Source: Fasciolopsis buskii (Eukaryota; Platyhelminthes; Trematoda; Plagiorchiida; Fasciolidae). Taken from it: DNA of 64,000 bases. Made by a program: the position numbers and the translations under genes. Where the stretch lies: the NCBI GenBank assembly GCA_008360955.1, contig LUCM01007277.1, positions 1 to 64,000 on the forward strand, in the 5' to 3' direction. The notes under the pieces are model-generated. The model was not told where the DNA came from. It saw nothing but the letters and a program-made list of their open reading frames with translations, and ran no database searches. The first letter of the stretch is position 1, and the number at the start of each line of letters is the position of its first letter. Shown here piece by piece: positions 1 to 12,577 of the stretch.

Positions 1-2740
1 AAATGTACAGCGAAGTTAGGTAAAGTAGGTGTCTCACGCCTTGGTGTTTGGGGTCCGAAAGACTCGTCGACTTGCTAGCAGGGGACATTGAAGGATATGG
101 CAGTGAACCGTGAACAGTGGCGATCGTGCTGTCATTTTCATTCGAATCAGAATGATTGAAAACACGTGCGTTTGTACAGTTAGACTGTGTTCCGTGTGTT
201 GGCTGCAGCAGCACCTTATCTTTTGCCGCCTGTGTGGGTCCACTCCCTGTTCCCGTTGGATATTCACTCTTTTTATATAAACGTGTAACTCTGGGGTAAG
301 GCAGCAGTCAGTGAGGTTTGCCTTGCTGCTTAACGCTGAACGATGATGATGATGATGAACACTTATTAATTGGCCATCAGAAGTAATTTTTTGCCCCTGA
401 TTATCAGACGATTTCAGCTCGAAAGGTAAATCCTGGTTTAATTTTACTGACGAAGCCGTTTACTTTTGAATGGAAACCGGTCTAGTTTATAATACTTTTC
501 CGGTCAGCAAACTCTACTTTGTTTAATGAACAATGTGCCATAGTAAACGAACTCCTTTGTGTCAGAAGGTCGGCCTAAAACTTTTGAAACCTCTTAATAC
601 ACTCATCCTTTCCAGAAAAGTTCTCACTTCTTAAAGAAAGAAATCAGTTTTGTTTTTTATTACACCAATATGTGTTACATCAAATGACTGGTTTGTATGA
701 AGTAACTAAATGTTGCACAGTGGACCAGGTTTATCGTAATCCGTCTCTTCGAAGCAGTAGAGACTGCCACTTCCACACGCTAATATCATATTCCACTGGC
801 ATCCCTTTGTTTGCATTATGCATGGGAATGTTTTAAACATTACTTTCTAACTGTAAATAGAAGTGAGTAAAATTTTGACACGACTAATCCATCGTCATTT
901 TCCCACCAAATGCTAGATTAACCATACCATAGTTTATTTTGGTTTAAGCATTATGTTTTGACGGTACTGATTTTCAATGGAGATGTACACTAGTTCATTT
1001 TGACAACTGAATAGACAGAGCACTTTCAGGCAAAGTAATGCTTCGTTTATTTTGAGAACTACTTACTCACTTCGGCTGACGGAACTCATTGCTATTATCA
1101 CACCACAAATTTTGAGATGTGTTTTATTCTGACAATGGACATATGGCTCGGTTGGTTTCACCGAAAGGAGAGGGTGCTTTTCTGCAGTCAAAAATGGATT
1201 TCGATGAACAGTAACGTATACAGTGTGTGAAAACCATCCGTAGCGAGGTTGAATCGTAAAGTTCTATTTTACGTGAGTGAGTGTTTTAGAATCCTGACTT
1301 GTCAGGCAGTCTAGCCACGTGATGGGCCAACGGAGCCAATCACTTACGATAAGCTTATGTTGCATGCGTGTACTAGGATACGGACAGTTTTGGGCTCGTG
1401 GAACAGTTAGCAAAAATACTGTTATGTCCCCAGCGCTCACTCACAAAATCATGAATTAGAAACCCAACCTTAAAAACATCAGTGCACTTTGAGTATCCTA
1501 TGGCTTCATTAAGAAAAAAAAGTCATCTGAGTTACTTGGAGTGGCGCATTGCTTCCTGGTTCTAACAGAGGAAATCCAAGCTCAAACTTATTTTTAGTCG
1601 TTATGAGCTCTAATCATCACAAAAAATTATCGCAGAACAGAATGCCATTTGGATTTTTCTCCTAATCAAAGAAGCCGTACCACCATAACGTTCGGGGATT
1701 CGATAAAGAGGACATTCACATCATCAAATGAATTCAATACACACCGACTGCATACCGTTGTGGATCTTTTGGCAACAAACGCACTCAGCGGATGTCTACA
1801 AATATTCGATACGCGGAAACGGTTTCACGTGGCTCTTTCTGTCCTACTTAATAAACACATGATCAGCGCACATCGTCGTGGGCCTCTGAAAGCACCAACA
1901 AATCTCGTCATCATGCTTCTTGAAGTATTGCCGTGGGCCGCACTTTGTTCTGCTTCTTCAAATGGGTTGATAGGAATAATCCTTCAGCGAACACAGGAAT
2001 GATACATTTAGATGAATCACGGAGCTTAACAAATTTCTTGAATATTAAAATTATTATGCATTCAAAAACTGGTGCACCCTCTGTATAACATCAGGCAAAA
2101 ACATATTAATCAGAGACAAAATATAAGCTATCAATTAGAGAAAAGTTAAAAAGTGAGAAAAATGTTCGCGCTGACCAAAAAAGCCTTAAGTCCTTTAGTA
2201 GGAGTAATTTCAGTTTAACCAAAATATTCTACCTTAGACATTCTTCGTCGTTTGTACTTTCGGAATCATAAAACTTTGTTAATCAGTAGTATTTTTCGTG
2301 TAATTTATTAAGCATCACTCCGTTACCACAGTATGTAAGATTAGTGCAGAACTGAGGTGGAAATGCTTGCATGGCATATGATGAATCCTAAGACATTCAA
2401 CAATTCGTTTCCATCATTCGTAAAACTCATGTTTTGTGCGACTCGAAAGTGCAAATGATTGATGCTATTCCATTTCATATAATTTAACGCTATCAGACTG
2501 AGTGTGCTACTTTGAGTTGGCTTGAAGAATGACAGGTATGATGTTTATGCACTCGGTACGACTATGAAACAAAAAAACAGTCGTCCTCCGACGATGCTAT
2601 TCTTGTCTGAATTTAGTGTTTCCTTTCTTCTTCACAAGCAATCTGTGTACAAAACTTACTCCATGTGATTCGAAGGAAATAACCCCAAAGCACATGCAAA
2701 GAAATTTCCCCGGATTGTCGTGGTTCCGATAAACCAGTTA
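1..2740. other. Non-coding stretch, nothing recognised
   Basis: No recognisable coding, RNA or repeat signature apart from the short GAT run at 342. The longest open frame, 1649-2002 on the plus strand (117 codons, opening with TTG), has no motif I can name. It lacks a supporting start and has no AATAAA close to its stop, so I treat it as chance. Confidence 0.5.
342..358 (+). repeat. (GAT)n microsatellite
   Basis: Five to six tandem GAT units in otherwise unique sequence. It is too short to be structurally important and is listed for completeness. Confidence 0.85.
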
Positions 2741-2745
2741 TTCAT

Positions 2746-3072
2746 TAAAGAATTCACCATTTGATATCATTGCATTAAAAAGCCTTGGTAGCCCTGTACA
2801 GCTGTTCTATCCTTGTTGGGAATCATCAGCATTGTGCGTTAGCAGCCCGCAACAGTGAAGTTGAACAAACCGTCCAGAGCCTGCCCGGTAGCGTAATGGC
2901 TAAGACGTTCGACTCACAATCGTTCGTCCTTGTTCGGGTTCGTGTCCCAGTGCGGGCGCGATGCATATGCACTGCTCATGATTCCCAACAAGCTTGATGA
3001 AACAGCTGTACAGTGCTTCCATGGTTTCTTTATGGTGAGTTGAGCGATGATATCACATGGTGAATTATTTCA
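2746..3072 (+). mobile_element. Foldback element with internal tRNA-like sequence, copy 1
   Basis: The ends are inverted repeats of each other. The left begins AATTCACCAT at 2751 and the right ends ATGGTGAATT at 3066. Inside, both arms carry CTGTACAGCTGTT and TTGTTGGGAATCAT in opposite orientation, with an approximately 10-base gap in the left arm. Arm identity looks near 80%, reaching inward to about 2870. The core between and inside the arms holds a tRNA-like segment (2883-2957). A second copy lies at 38141-38592 and a half-arm at 55631-55705, so this is an interspersed family. It has no coding capacity. It could be a MITE that captured a SINE or a SINE that became inverted; the sequence does not decide. 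Confidence 0.8.
2883..2957 (+). other. tRNA-like segment inside foldback copy 1
   Basis: A 75-base segment with an A-box-like TAGCGTAATGGCTAAG and a B-box-like GGGTTCGTGTCCC at tRNA spacing. Its ends GCCCG and CGGGC can pair as an acceptor stem. The D and T regions are tRNA-like, but the anticodon arm is poor and the distance between boxes is long. It is a tRNA-derived promoter module and unlikely to be a working tRNA. The same module occurs in both arms of the copy at 38.1-38.6 kb. Confidence 0.6.
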
Positions 3073-6000
3073 TAAAAACATCCAATCTCCTACTACTAAT
3101 ACAAGCCAAACCGGTTCATTTTGAAAGATTCTATATATCTGGTTTGCCAATTTTCAAATTTCAGATTTGTTAGAAAATTTTCCCCTTGAAAAATCTAACA
3201 AATGCCGAGTGCAATTACTGAAACGCAAAGTACACATTCGCTATTAATGGTGAGCTTGAATCAAAGAAAGACATTTGGTTCACTACCAGTCGGTGGCTGT
3301 AGAACGACGCAGATTCCTGTGCACTTCTAATGCCACTTTGGCAGTCTTAAAGACATTTTCGAAGGGATTCCCTATTCATGAAATACCAAAAACTGATCGG
3401 TTACTGTAAAAATAATGACTTGCTTGATGAATTGGTGTTTGCAAACGATATTTGTGGATTCGTGACCGAAACCTTCCCTAAAATACAAAGCAACACAGGA
3501 GAGGTTTCCTTGAATGATAAGTTGTCACCACATTTGAGTACGGAAATTATTTAGAACGCTGTTACGTATGAGGTCATCGAAACGGGGGCCGGTTGTTTCA
3601 TGTCTGCGTCCTATTTGAGCTAATCTTAGGGATCCCTGGTGAAAACCCCTGTGAAAGTGATATCCTTCGTTTTGGTCTAATCCGATGTGACCAGGAGTGG
3701 CCGGTTCACATTTTCTTTTCACTTCGATGGGCACCAGTCTGTTAAGCAAATATTCAGTTTTATCACAGATTTTTAGAGAACATGGACAGAACACTGGCCA
3801 GTTTTTGTGCAGGAAACGATGTATATCCAAACGAATGATTGTGCCTGGAAGGAGTTGAAATCTTTCCCATTCGGGTTCTACGAATTATTTGAAGAGATTT
3901 TCCAGGTTCTCGCGATTTAATTGATCATTTATCATTCTTCCACAACAGGTCTCGTGGACTATTTGCACCATTGACCGATCTGAGTAATTAAGGAAGCCGC
4001 ATTTTTTGGTGGTTTTAAGTAACGAAGTATTTCATACATTTGGTTGGTAGCTTCAGATGCATTGTTCCGTTGGTAAATGTACTTTAATCATTAGAAATAA
4101 CTTAGATATAGCGTAAACATATGACCGGATAGCAACAGTCTACACGCTAAATTCAGCATTCACGAGATTTTCAACATCAAACAATCGATCTATCATCCAC
4201 AATACTATTCAAAACCACTGAAAAGCTGTCAAAACTACCCCCTTCTGGGTTGATTGTTGGCCTGCATAGAACTGTTACTCATTACTCACGGACACCCCAG
4301 ACAAACTACCGGTCATTTGAACATAATTCACCCAAATGCAGAAATGCAAGAGGAATTGTTTGCTATCGTAAAAGCAAAGTTGATAAATACGACGTCTATC
4401 AGCCTTCCTGCGTGGTTGGCATCATGACATGTGTATCATAAATCAGAAATGATTAGTTCTTCGTTATCAGACATGAATGACAGCAAAATATTTTATTCTT
4501 TGTTTAAATTGAAGATATTCGCAATGGCATGCACAATCAAAGTGTCGTTGAGAAAGCCGTTTGTTTAAATAAATAGGAGATAATGAGACTGCCATGGAGA
4601 TGGACGCCACCCAAAAGAGGGCAAAATGAAGTTGATAGAAATCGTCTAATTTTTTCAGATAGTATGGATTAAAGTGAGACCATTATTTATCGCGAAACTT
4701 ACCATCCAAAACTTGACAGTTTGAAAAGCATAAACCATTAAACTGTAAAAGTCTTTGATCACCTGTGGACGAAACCCGTGCATTTTCACCGCGTGTGCTG
4801 TGTCAGCTTAGCAATGGGGCAACTGGAAACAGTGCCCAAGCATTTCACTCAAGGATCAGTGGTTATCCTCTCAAACTGGGCAAGCAAGTGGTTACGATGC
4901 AATTTAATCAATGTTATATTTAACACAGTATACCAGCCAAACTTATTAACGACGAAACTTATATGCCTCTTAGCTACACTTGGACATCCGTCCGAACAAG
5001 TACGGGATGCCATAAATGGGAACACTTGACAATCAGTCAGTGAGTTTCCTTTTTCTGGCTTCAACCAGTTTGCGCTTGAAAATATTCGAAGGGATAGTTA
5101 TAACGTGGGTCTACGTCACAGCAATGTCACCCGGGCTGGGGTTGAAATCTTGGTGCATAAAAAATTAGGTACGGCGATCGATAAGAAATGCTGAAACAGC
5201 TACAAGATTTGTAAGTGTCGATCCAGGGATTTAGTTGATCTTGCAACGTGACAAGCAAACTTTCCAATGAAACCGAGTCACCATTCACTGGAACGTTCAT
5301 CAGCTTATCCAGGTAAATTCAGATGTGCTCCTTAGCCAGGTCTCAGTTACAAATTGCATTCGAATTTGTGGTAAGAAATTTGTATTCACACTGGCAAAGT
5401 CAGATAAGCTAACACTCACTTTATACTGAAATCCCGGGATTCCTCTGAGGTTCCTCGTGTTAACATATTTGCTAGTGGACCGGAGTAAGTAATGCCCTGA
5501 TCCGTACAACCGTCTAGATAACGCAACCTGTGGTTATCATATTGGCAGGTTTAACGGGTTTCCATTTCAGAAGAATCGTGAAGAGTAATGGGTATATCAA
5601 TAATGTAGGACTTTTAACCGGGTGGCTTTTCGCTAATTGTTTGAACAATTACAACATTCTTTCATCCTCTTTCTGCATATGGTCGGTCCTTGTTTTTCGA
5701 AACTAATGATGCCGAGGTCACTCTTCTTGTTGATGCCTTCCGTGATATGATTCCCTGGTGTTTAATTCCAAACCTTGATTATGACTTGAGATAACACTGT
5801 CAAGTAGCCTTGTCTGTTTCTTACGGTGAATCACATGTTCCTCATGTCTGCTCTGCTAAGTCAGTAGGACCAAAGGGTGCCAGCATTTTTGAGCTTGATA
5901 CATCTGTGCCCGGCAAAGTTGATTTCTCAAACATGGCTATTTAAATTCTACTAACAGGTAACACATCTCTACCTTGATAATGTGGCTCTAAAAGATGCTG

Positions 6001-8630
6001 TTTAACACCGGTTGCCTATTCCCTACGGTTTGGACAATTGTGAATAGGCTAGTGATCTTCTGTTAGGATTGCAACGCAGTACTGTCTAAATTTTTGAAAA
6101 TGTTTAAAAATATTGGTTTATTTCGGTAAAATGCTCTGTGAAAACCTAGACTGTTGACCCTGAAGTTATACGGGATACGGATAGCTTTCGTGTTGGTAGT
6201 CCATGGCAAGTGCGAAAAGACTGCACCATTAAGTAACTTAATTATTGCAGTGCCCAACCATGCAGGGTGATGCACACGGAAGCGTTCGGAAAGGAGCGTA
6301 TGGTACTGCCGATGTACACTGCCCCACAGGAACCTATGAATGATTAAACAAAGAACAAAGTTGCAGAATCAGGGAATTCGTCGCTCATAGGAATGACACC
6401 ACAAGGCGGGATTCGAACAGATTTCGATGGTTGGCTGCCTAAGATTTCCCTTAAGTTATTTGATATGTGGAATGAGGATAAACCACCGAAAACGACCTTA
6501 TTTACCAACTTCTGTTTCTACAAATAACGAAACTCGAAGGCAAATAAAATTAATGAAAATTCACAAATTGATGCTTTTTTTCGAACTTAACCATTGGTCT
6601 TTGATGTTTCGATAACCCGTGCCTATTTGTATCATTCTTACTGGAAAATGATTTTTTTACCGATCAAAACTTTCACGGCGAACGACATACTGCAGTTAAA
6701 TTTCCGGGATTATTTTTCCTTCTGTTTTATGTCAGGTATGCTGAAGTATCAGCGTTATTCCCTGCGAAACACGATGAAACCGTGTCTCTCAGATCTTTTT
6801 GCTTCACACTGACTAACCACTGTTCGTGAGACCTTATCTGAAGACACAGTAGTAAACGGCTTTTTATCAGGGCGGGCACTAATTTATCTCCGCGATCAGT
6901 TACGTCTCCCATGTGCATGTCTCAGGTTTTCACTCACTTCCCTCCGATTCCATCCGAGTCTTGGTTATTTCTTTGCCGTCTGCGGAAAATGACTCCGTCT
7001 TCTCCACTTTTATTAAGTTATGCGTGGACACAAGAAAAAGCGCATTCCTTCCGTGGTACGCTAATGCATTTCTGGTCTCCGTTTCATTTCCAAGTTCACA
7101 GCGTTCCGCATCAATAAGTATGGCCCAAATTTGGAGAATCGAATTACACAAAAATGTAGCGAGATTTTTCGTTATGGTCACAGGTTTAATCGTCTAATTT
7201 GTGGGCGTAGTATTTCATTTGTGTAAAAATCTTGAATGTTCAGTAAAGTAGCGTTGTCGGAAAGCTGGTTATATTTGAACGTTTTGACCAGTCTTAAACA
7301 CCCACATTGTTTAATTGGCCAAGCTATTTTGCGCTTTCATAACTAGTTAAAAATATATTCTCTAAAAGCTCACTGGGTACACCGAGATACTCAAGCCGAA
7401 AAAAATAGATGTAATGGTTCAGCAATATTGGTGCAAGACTCTATAATTGGTATCCACATTTCTATTGTCTGGGATAAGCCGTAAATGTTCCACTGTGAAT
7501 TTCGAGTGTATCGTGAGACACAAAGCTGCGGCCCATTACAAATGCCTCACTCAGATATTTTGAGATATTTTAAGATTGTAGACAGAGTATTTGGCACATG
7601 GAAGAATATCCTAGAAAGATTGCAACAAATACTATGGTTACTGACGAGAGAAGAGCAGAGCCTTACATCGAGTCCCGGAATTTGATACTGCTAGACAAGC
7701 ACTGTTTGACTGTCGGCTGTTTATAACAGTCATCCCGTTTTTCATCATAGGGTTTATAAACATCAACGAAAGCTATTCACGGAAACCCTGAAGATGGGTA
7801 ATTAATATTTAGTTAAGCAAGTTAGATTTAGTGGACATCATAAACAGATGCATACTAGTAAAATTCTGAAAAGCGCAATATCAACGAATAAAGTTAACAA
7901 TATTGAAATGGAGTTTCAAGTAGTTTTAATATTTAGATTAATAATTTTGAAAACATTCCGAATTCCGACTGAATTATTCTGATATTGTTTAGTGGCTTTC
8001 TTTGCTCCGTCCATGAGCAAATGAGAGTCAACAAATTGTTCTCACACAACTTACAACTTCATCCGCGCGTATCGCTAACTAACGTTAGGCATCAACGTTT
8101 GGACTCAAGTTAGCAAAATCGAAAGAACTGGCAGAATCAACTGCTGCGCTAAGCTGTATGCCTGGGCTGAAATACAGAATTTTCGCGAACTCATAGAGTC
8201 TAGCTGTATTCATCACGTGCGAAAACGTCAAGAAGACAAAATGCTTGTGACAAATGAGAAAAATATCGGAGAAAACCATGGTAGTATAGGTCAAATAACA
8301 TTTTTAAGAGGTTAGTGTCACCACGCAGTCCTCCGGAATTGAACCTCTTTGTTTAACATTCCGTATGCGCCGCCGCATTCAAGAATTAGTTCTGAAACTT
8401 CACGGTCGATCATAAACTATTGCTGAAAGTTTTAAACGCCGAGAAAAATAGGTAAAACAAAGGAATATGAACCACCGCGTCTGAAGTACTTAATGCTACG
8501 GGATGACATTTACATGCTTACGGCAAGTCGTGAATACTGCTGCCAATCTTTCAAAAGGATGTTGTACACAGGTAGTCAAGGCACCACAAGTGGATATCTT
8601 GCTCGAAAAGCAATTCAAACTGTGCTGAAT
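3073..8630. other. Non-coding stretch, nothing recognised
   Basis: Only short open frames. The 101-codon minus-strand frame at 3525-3830 and the overlapping frames on both strands at 6910-7200 have no recognisable domain and look like chance. At 6411-6424 the minus strand carries a B-box-like GTTCGAATCC, but no A box or tRNA fold was found upstream, so it is at most the 3' half of a decayed SINE. Confidence 0.5.
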
Positions 8631-8634
8631 CGTC

Positions 8635-8678
8635 TGTATGTATGTATATATAATTATATATATATATATATACGTATG
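8635..8678. repeat. (TA)n microsatellite
   Basis: A TATG/TA-rich tract with an uninterrupted run of about eight TA units flanked by GTATG repeats. The tract is close to self-complementary. It lies about 200 bases upstream of interspersed repeat copy A. Confidence 0.9.
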
Positions 8679-8989
8679 CATAAGTCCCGTCGAAGCCCAT
8701 GAAAAAAAACATCATATAAGCAGTTTCCCTTTCAGTACATAGCAGCATTAGAAGGCAAATACTTAAGTTTGTATACCTTTCCATTCAGCAACTCCGGCGA
8801 ATGTTTTTGATAACGGGTCGCATGATTCGAAGTTATCTAGTGACCAGGTAGGTTTGGAAATTGATCGATATCCAATTTGCCTACCGTATACATGATTTAG
8901 TCATGACGGATCACGAGCCCATTGGGGAAAATAAAAGGAGATTAAATCACGACACTTTGGGGTGATTTCTGCTAGGAATCTGTCATCAA

Positions 8990-9027
8990 TGAACGATGGT
9001 AATCGATGGGCCTGCCACCATCGTTCA
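8990..9027. other. 11-bp perfect hairpin at left part of repeat copy A
   Basis: TGAACGATGGT at 8990-9000 is the exact reverse complement of 9017-9027, with a 16-base loop. The equivalent part of copy B does not preserve the stem, so it is probably particular to this copy. Confidence 0.6.
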
Positions 9028-9453
9028 GTAAATGTTTAGTCTTTTTGGATGTGCTATCCAGCCTCTCTGAGGTGAAACGGTTTTTACTTCATAGTACGAT
9101 AAGCTTTTGAACTTAAAAGTCCTTATCCACCGGTTAGGAATCCATTTAAATTATCATACGACATGGCGAAACATCCCATGGATAGAATCAAGATTCAAGT
9201 CCGGGAGGGATTTTGCACGAAACGTATCCTTCAACTAAATGCACCTTTACTCACGAACGTTGGATTCGAAATAGACAACTCTACTCCTGATAAAATGTCT
9301 AGTAAATTTCGCTAGATGGAAACACTGGATTGTTTGCAGAGAAGTTGTCGTGTTCATATTGGTTACTTTCTTAGAACAAGTCAATTGGCTTCTTTACTAC
9401 AACGACAAATTTTCAACCTATCAGGAGTACATTCTTTCTTGATCTGTAGGCCA

Positions 9454-9597
9454 TGATTTCCTAATGTTATTCGTGTGAAACTGAACAACTTGGACGGCGG
9501 CGAGAAGCCGAAACATCTTTGTTTGATAGGTTCCTCCTGGAAATGATCATTTTACACGTGCTTTTCAGGTCACCGCATGCTAATCAGTCATCAAAAA
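9454..9597 (+). repeat. Conserved island within repeat copy A
   Basis: About 144 bases that differ from 19342-19485 at only about five positions, while sequence on either side has drifted much further. The island holds a hairpin, CGGC-GAGAA-GCCG near 9501-9513, followed directly by AAAC. That arrangement recalls the stem II plus GAAAC part of Penelope-type hammerhead motifs, but the CUGANGA core is not intact. A purifying constraint, a younger nested element or gene conversion could each explain the island. Confidence 0.75.
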
Positions 9598-10550
9598 AAT
9601 TAACCGCTCCCTAGACTGAGGAGCTTAGCATTTCCCGCTAGTGCACAGACTTGCGATATTCCCCGCTGTTATACGATTAGTTCGTGCTGCGAGTATGGTA
9701 ATACTTGAAGAGTTTAAATATTACTCAAGTCTTTCGGGACGATGCTGCTTGAAATTTCGGTAATAATGTGCGACACGATTCGAGAACGCAACTTCTGTCG
9801 TAATATTTTAATAAAAATCTAAGTAACTTTGGGGTCACCTTTGGGCATGATTGATTTTATCCATGAAATGTTTGCTCTTGGGATAGTTGAGTCGTTTTAT
9901 ATGATAAAAATGGTGACCTTATTTAGATTGGAATACTCTAGGTTGTTCCATACAAAATTTTAAATCAGCCGACGCCTTTCATCCGGTTCATTACACTGCA
10001 TAATGCGGTGCCAAACGATCTTGCTCACTGCTTCACTGTCGCGGTAACAATGTAAGCGAGTAACCCCACGCACTCAAATGATCTTGATACAAAGTCGGTT
10101 TTGATGTGAATCATCATCCTTCCTAAAGGAAATGCGTTTCTATTCATGACCAACCAGAAACGTTAGACGACATTTAACCTAAAATACCACGGTTAACAAA
10201 TTAATATCTTCAGCTTACAAATTTGTGCGTAGTTGTGGATAGAATACTTGATACATTAGGGACTTGTGTTGGACAAATATTTTGATCATTTGTGAAAGCA
10301 AAGTAGGATAAATCCTATGACCGTTCCAAAAACGTTTATAAACATTTCAGGCTTCGGAAGATTTTAATTTTTCATGTTCAGACGCTTTTGCCTTGGCAGC
10401 CAAGGTCACCCATGTTTGACTGGCCCAATTGCAGCTTACAGACAAATACGATAAACTAAACTTGTGAATAAATTCAAGGTATTCGCTGATGTGTTTTTAC
10501 ACCCAGAAAGTAATAGAGCCTCAATTATATCAATATTGGAAACTTCTGAA

Positions 10551-12254
10551 TCTGTCACAACCGGCGGCACCTGTATAGTTAGATCTACAGTGGACACCGG
10601 CTTGAGAACAAGCATGGTGCCAACTTAACAGCACGTAAATGGAACTTCGCAATAGGATGACGAACAGGACCATAGCTAGAGGATTGCTTTTGTGTCTGCA
10701 ACCTACATATTTTTGGGTTTTGGTTAATTTCGGACTATTTTTAACGCGGAAGAATTATGCAAACAGACCATTCAGCAATCTTGCTATTGACTTCATTTCA
10801 GAATCATATCTGTCTGCGTCTCCAACCAGCAACCATCCTCATCTCTCGGGCCCTAATCCAGAAAGCGGGAAGCATCAATGTGGCCAACGTCGAGGCTTTC
10901 TTCATGCATCTGCGCCTAGTCGTAACCTGACCATTACGTTGCTTCTTCTAGCCTTGCCCAGCAAGTGCCAAAGAAGTACAGATTGTTAGACGAAGAACAG
11001 GCATAAGCAATAAGTGTCCGAACCGTCAGAGGCGGTTTAGATGGAATATCTCAGTCATTGAACGACTGTTAGCGCCCAACACACGATGACATCCCTTCGC
11101 ATTGCTCACTGGATGTACGCACCAGAAAAGGGCGATGCTTTGGTGAAACCGGTAGTCGAGAACAGAAAGTCTCCGGGTATCCACAGCGCGGATAGGCCAG
11201 GTCTCGCAGCCATTCTGTTGTGGGAAATTCGGATGTTACGGCGGTGCACAATAGTCGCGAAAGCCGCTCTGAATTTTGCATTTCCTCATGAGACCTCCTC
11301 CACAGCACATCCACCAGGTGTGATCAGGTTCTCCAGAAACTTGGAGCTTTTGATTACTTCCAGTCGGTCGCAGTGAATCGTGATTTTCTGTTCTAAACTG
11401 GTCCTCAGTAAGGTGAGACAGTTTTTTGAGAGCCGTCCAGTTTAATGGGTATCCCATTTCTCCAAAAACAATTCTAAAATGCAGTGCCACTGATGGAATC
11501 AAAAGAACACGCCAATGTTATGAACACACTGAACTTTGCTCTTTTGAAAGCAAGCTTTCGAATGGTGACGTTCTGACCAAGGCACTTGGGTGGGTAAGAC
11601 ACCACCGGCATCTCGCACGTATTCACCTTCAGTCTGTTGGCATAATATAAATGATGACGAACGAGAAAAGCTTTGGTTTTATTGGATTTAATCACAGCGG
11701 ATAACATTGACATTAGCCTGTGTCAATTCACAACAGGCAGACTTGCTCAAGGTACTGATTCTCGAGACGAACACTTGAGTCTGTTGATCAAATGAAAATC
11801 TACCATTTTTGCAGTTAATAAGAAATCGCATAAGCCTGGAACATTATAACATTGTTAAGCTTTCGCAGACAATTCAATTGGAGGAAACTGCAGTGGGCAA
11901 GCCCTAAAAGCTGTCAAAGGGTCACGGAGTGGTACATCTAAATTGTTCTCAAAACTATTTTTGTGAATGTTTAGAAACTGGCTGCTGATAGCTTATAAGG
12001 GACTATGTTTTTGCGTCGCTCAAATTTAATGCTTTCGAATATTATTGTAGATGTGATAGTATGGTGAAATGATCATTTGGGAGATAATTTTTACCTCTCT
12101 TTTAAAGTGAAACCACCAAAATTGCATTTTGGAAGCCATTTGCACCGAATTCAGTTCATACGAAGACCTCTGATGTTAACGCATTTAAAAATTCGTGTTT
12201 TGTCTTTGTTTACCTTTTTGGTTTTCCTAAGGTTCTGCTATCTGAGCCTGGAAT
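10551..12254. other. Non-coding stretch, locally GC-richer at 10.8-11.7 kb
   Basis: From about 10.8 to 11.7 kb the base composition is richer in G+C, and frames of 74-116 codons are open on both strands (plus 10639-10989 and 11086-11376; minus 11069-11314 and 11236-11502). I could not match any of them to a family. This may be an old transposable-element coding region too decayed to identify by eye, or chance. Confidence 0.4.
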
Positions 12255-12300
12255 TTAGATCGCAAACATTTCAGCAGCAGTGCAGGTGACATCATCAGTT
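12255..12300 (-). ncRNA. Degenerate hammerhead-ribozyme-like motif of a PLE pseudo-LTR
   Basis: On the minus strand an exact CTGATGA (12298-12292) is followed by a 19-base stem II region beginning TGTCACC, then GAAA (12272-12269) and TGTTTGCG. CTGANGA, stem II and GAAA in this order are the hammerhead core, and hammerheads are known in pseudo-LTRs of Penelope-like elements. Here stem II no longer pairs well, so self-cleavage is doubtful. The position about 300 bases after the GIY-YIG domain supports the reading. Confidence 0.45.
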
Positions 12301-12577
12301 TGTGTGTGTAGTTGTTAGGGTTTATGGAGTTGCCATTAACTTCGTCCTTGAACCACCTTGATGACCTTGACCTGGCAAGTATATTTCTGCTTTCCAATTG
12401 ATTTCTGTTAGTTTGACATTTGACCTTAGAAGATTTACAATAGGCCTGAGGAGTTTGATCCATTTAGTTGTGGTCCGTTATTTTGTTCCATGTAAATCTT
12501 GTGTGATTCTTTTCTGTAGACAAATCCGTCCAAATTACTCCGATTTGTGATGATGACTTTAATTCCGGTTCTTCCAG

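Larger units (their letters stand above)
8880..10550 (+). repeat. Interspersed 1.7-kb repeat, copy A
   Basis: Collinear with 18770-20500 at an offset growing from about 9,888 to 9,918 bases. Shared anchors include AATGTTTRGTC (9031), TACGATAAGCTTT-like sequence near 9094, CACYGGTTAGG near 9128, the conserved island 9454-9597, GGTAATAAT near 9760 and a 22-base run around CACTGCTTCACTGTCGCGG (10023). Outside the island, identity looks like 65-75% with small indels, so the copies are old. It has no open frame of note and no clear terminal repeats. It may be the non-coding part of a retroelement. Borders are approximate because similarity fades gradually. Confidence 0.8.

Noticed and set aside
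6411..6424. B box of a tRNA gene on the minus strand
   Set aside because: GTTCGAATCC is perfect, but no A box or cloverleaf lies upstream at the right distance.
9454..9597. Functional hammerhead ribozyme in the conserved island
   Set aside because: The hairpin and AAAC are present, but CUGANGA is not recognisable (CTTGGACG instead) and the flanking pairing is not that of a hammerhead. Kept only as a resemblance.
11069..11713. LINE reverse transcriptase on the minus strand in the GC-richer block
   Set aside because: No YxDD box, no recognisable RT motifs and no coherent order of domains; only open frames and composition suggested it.
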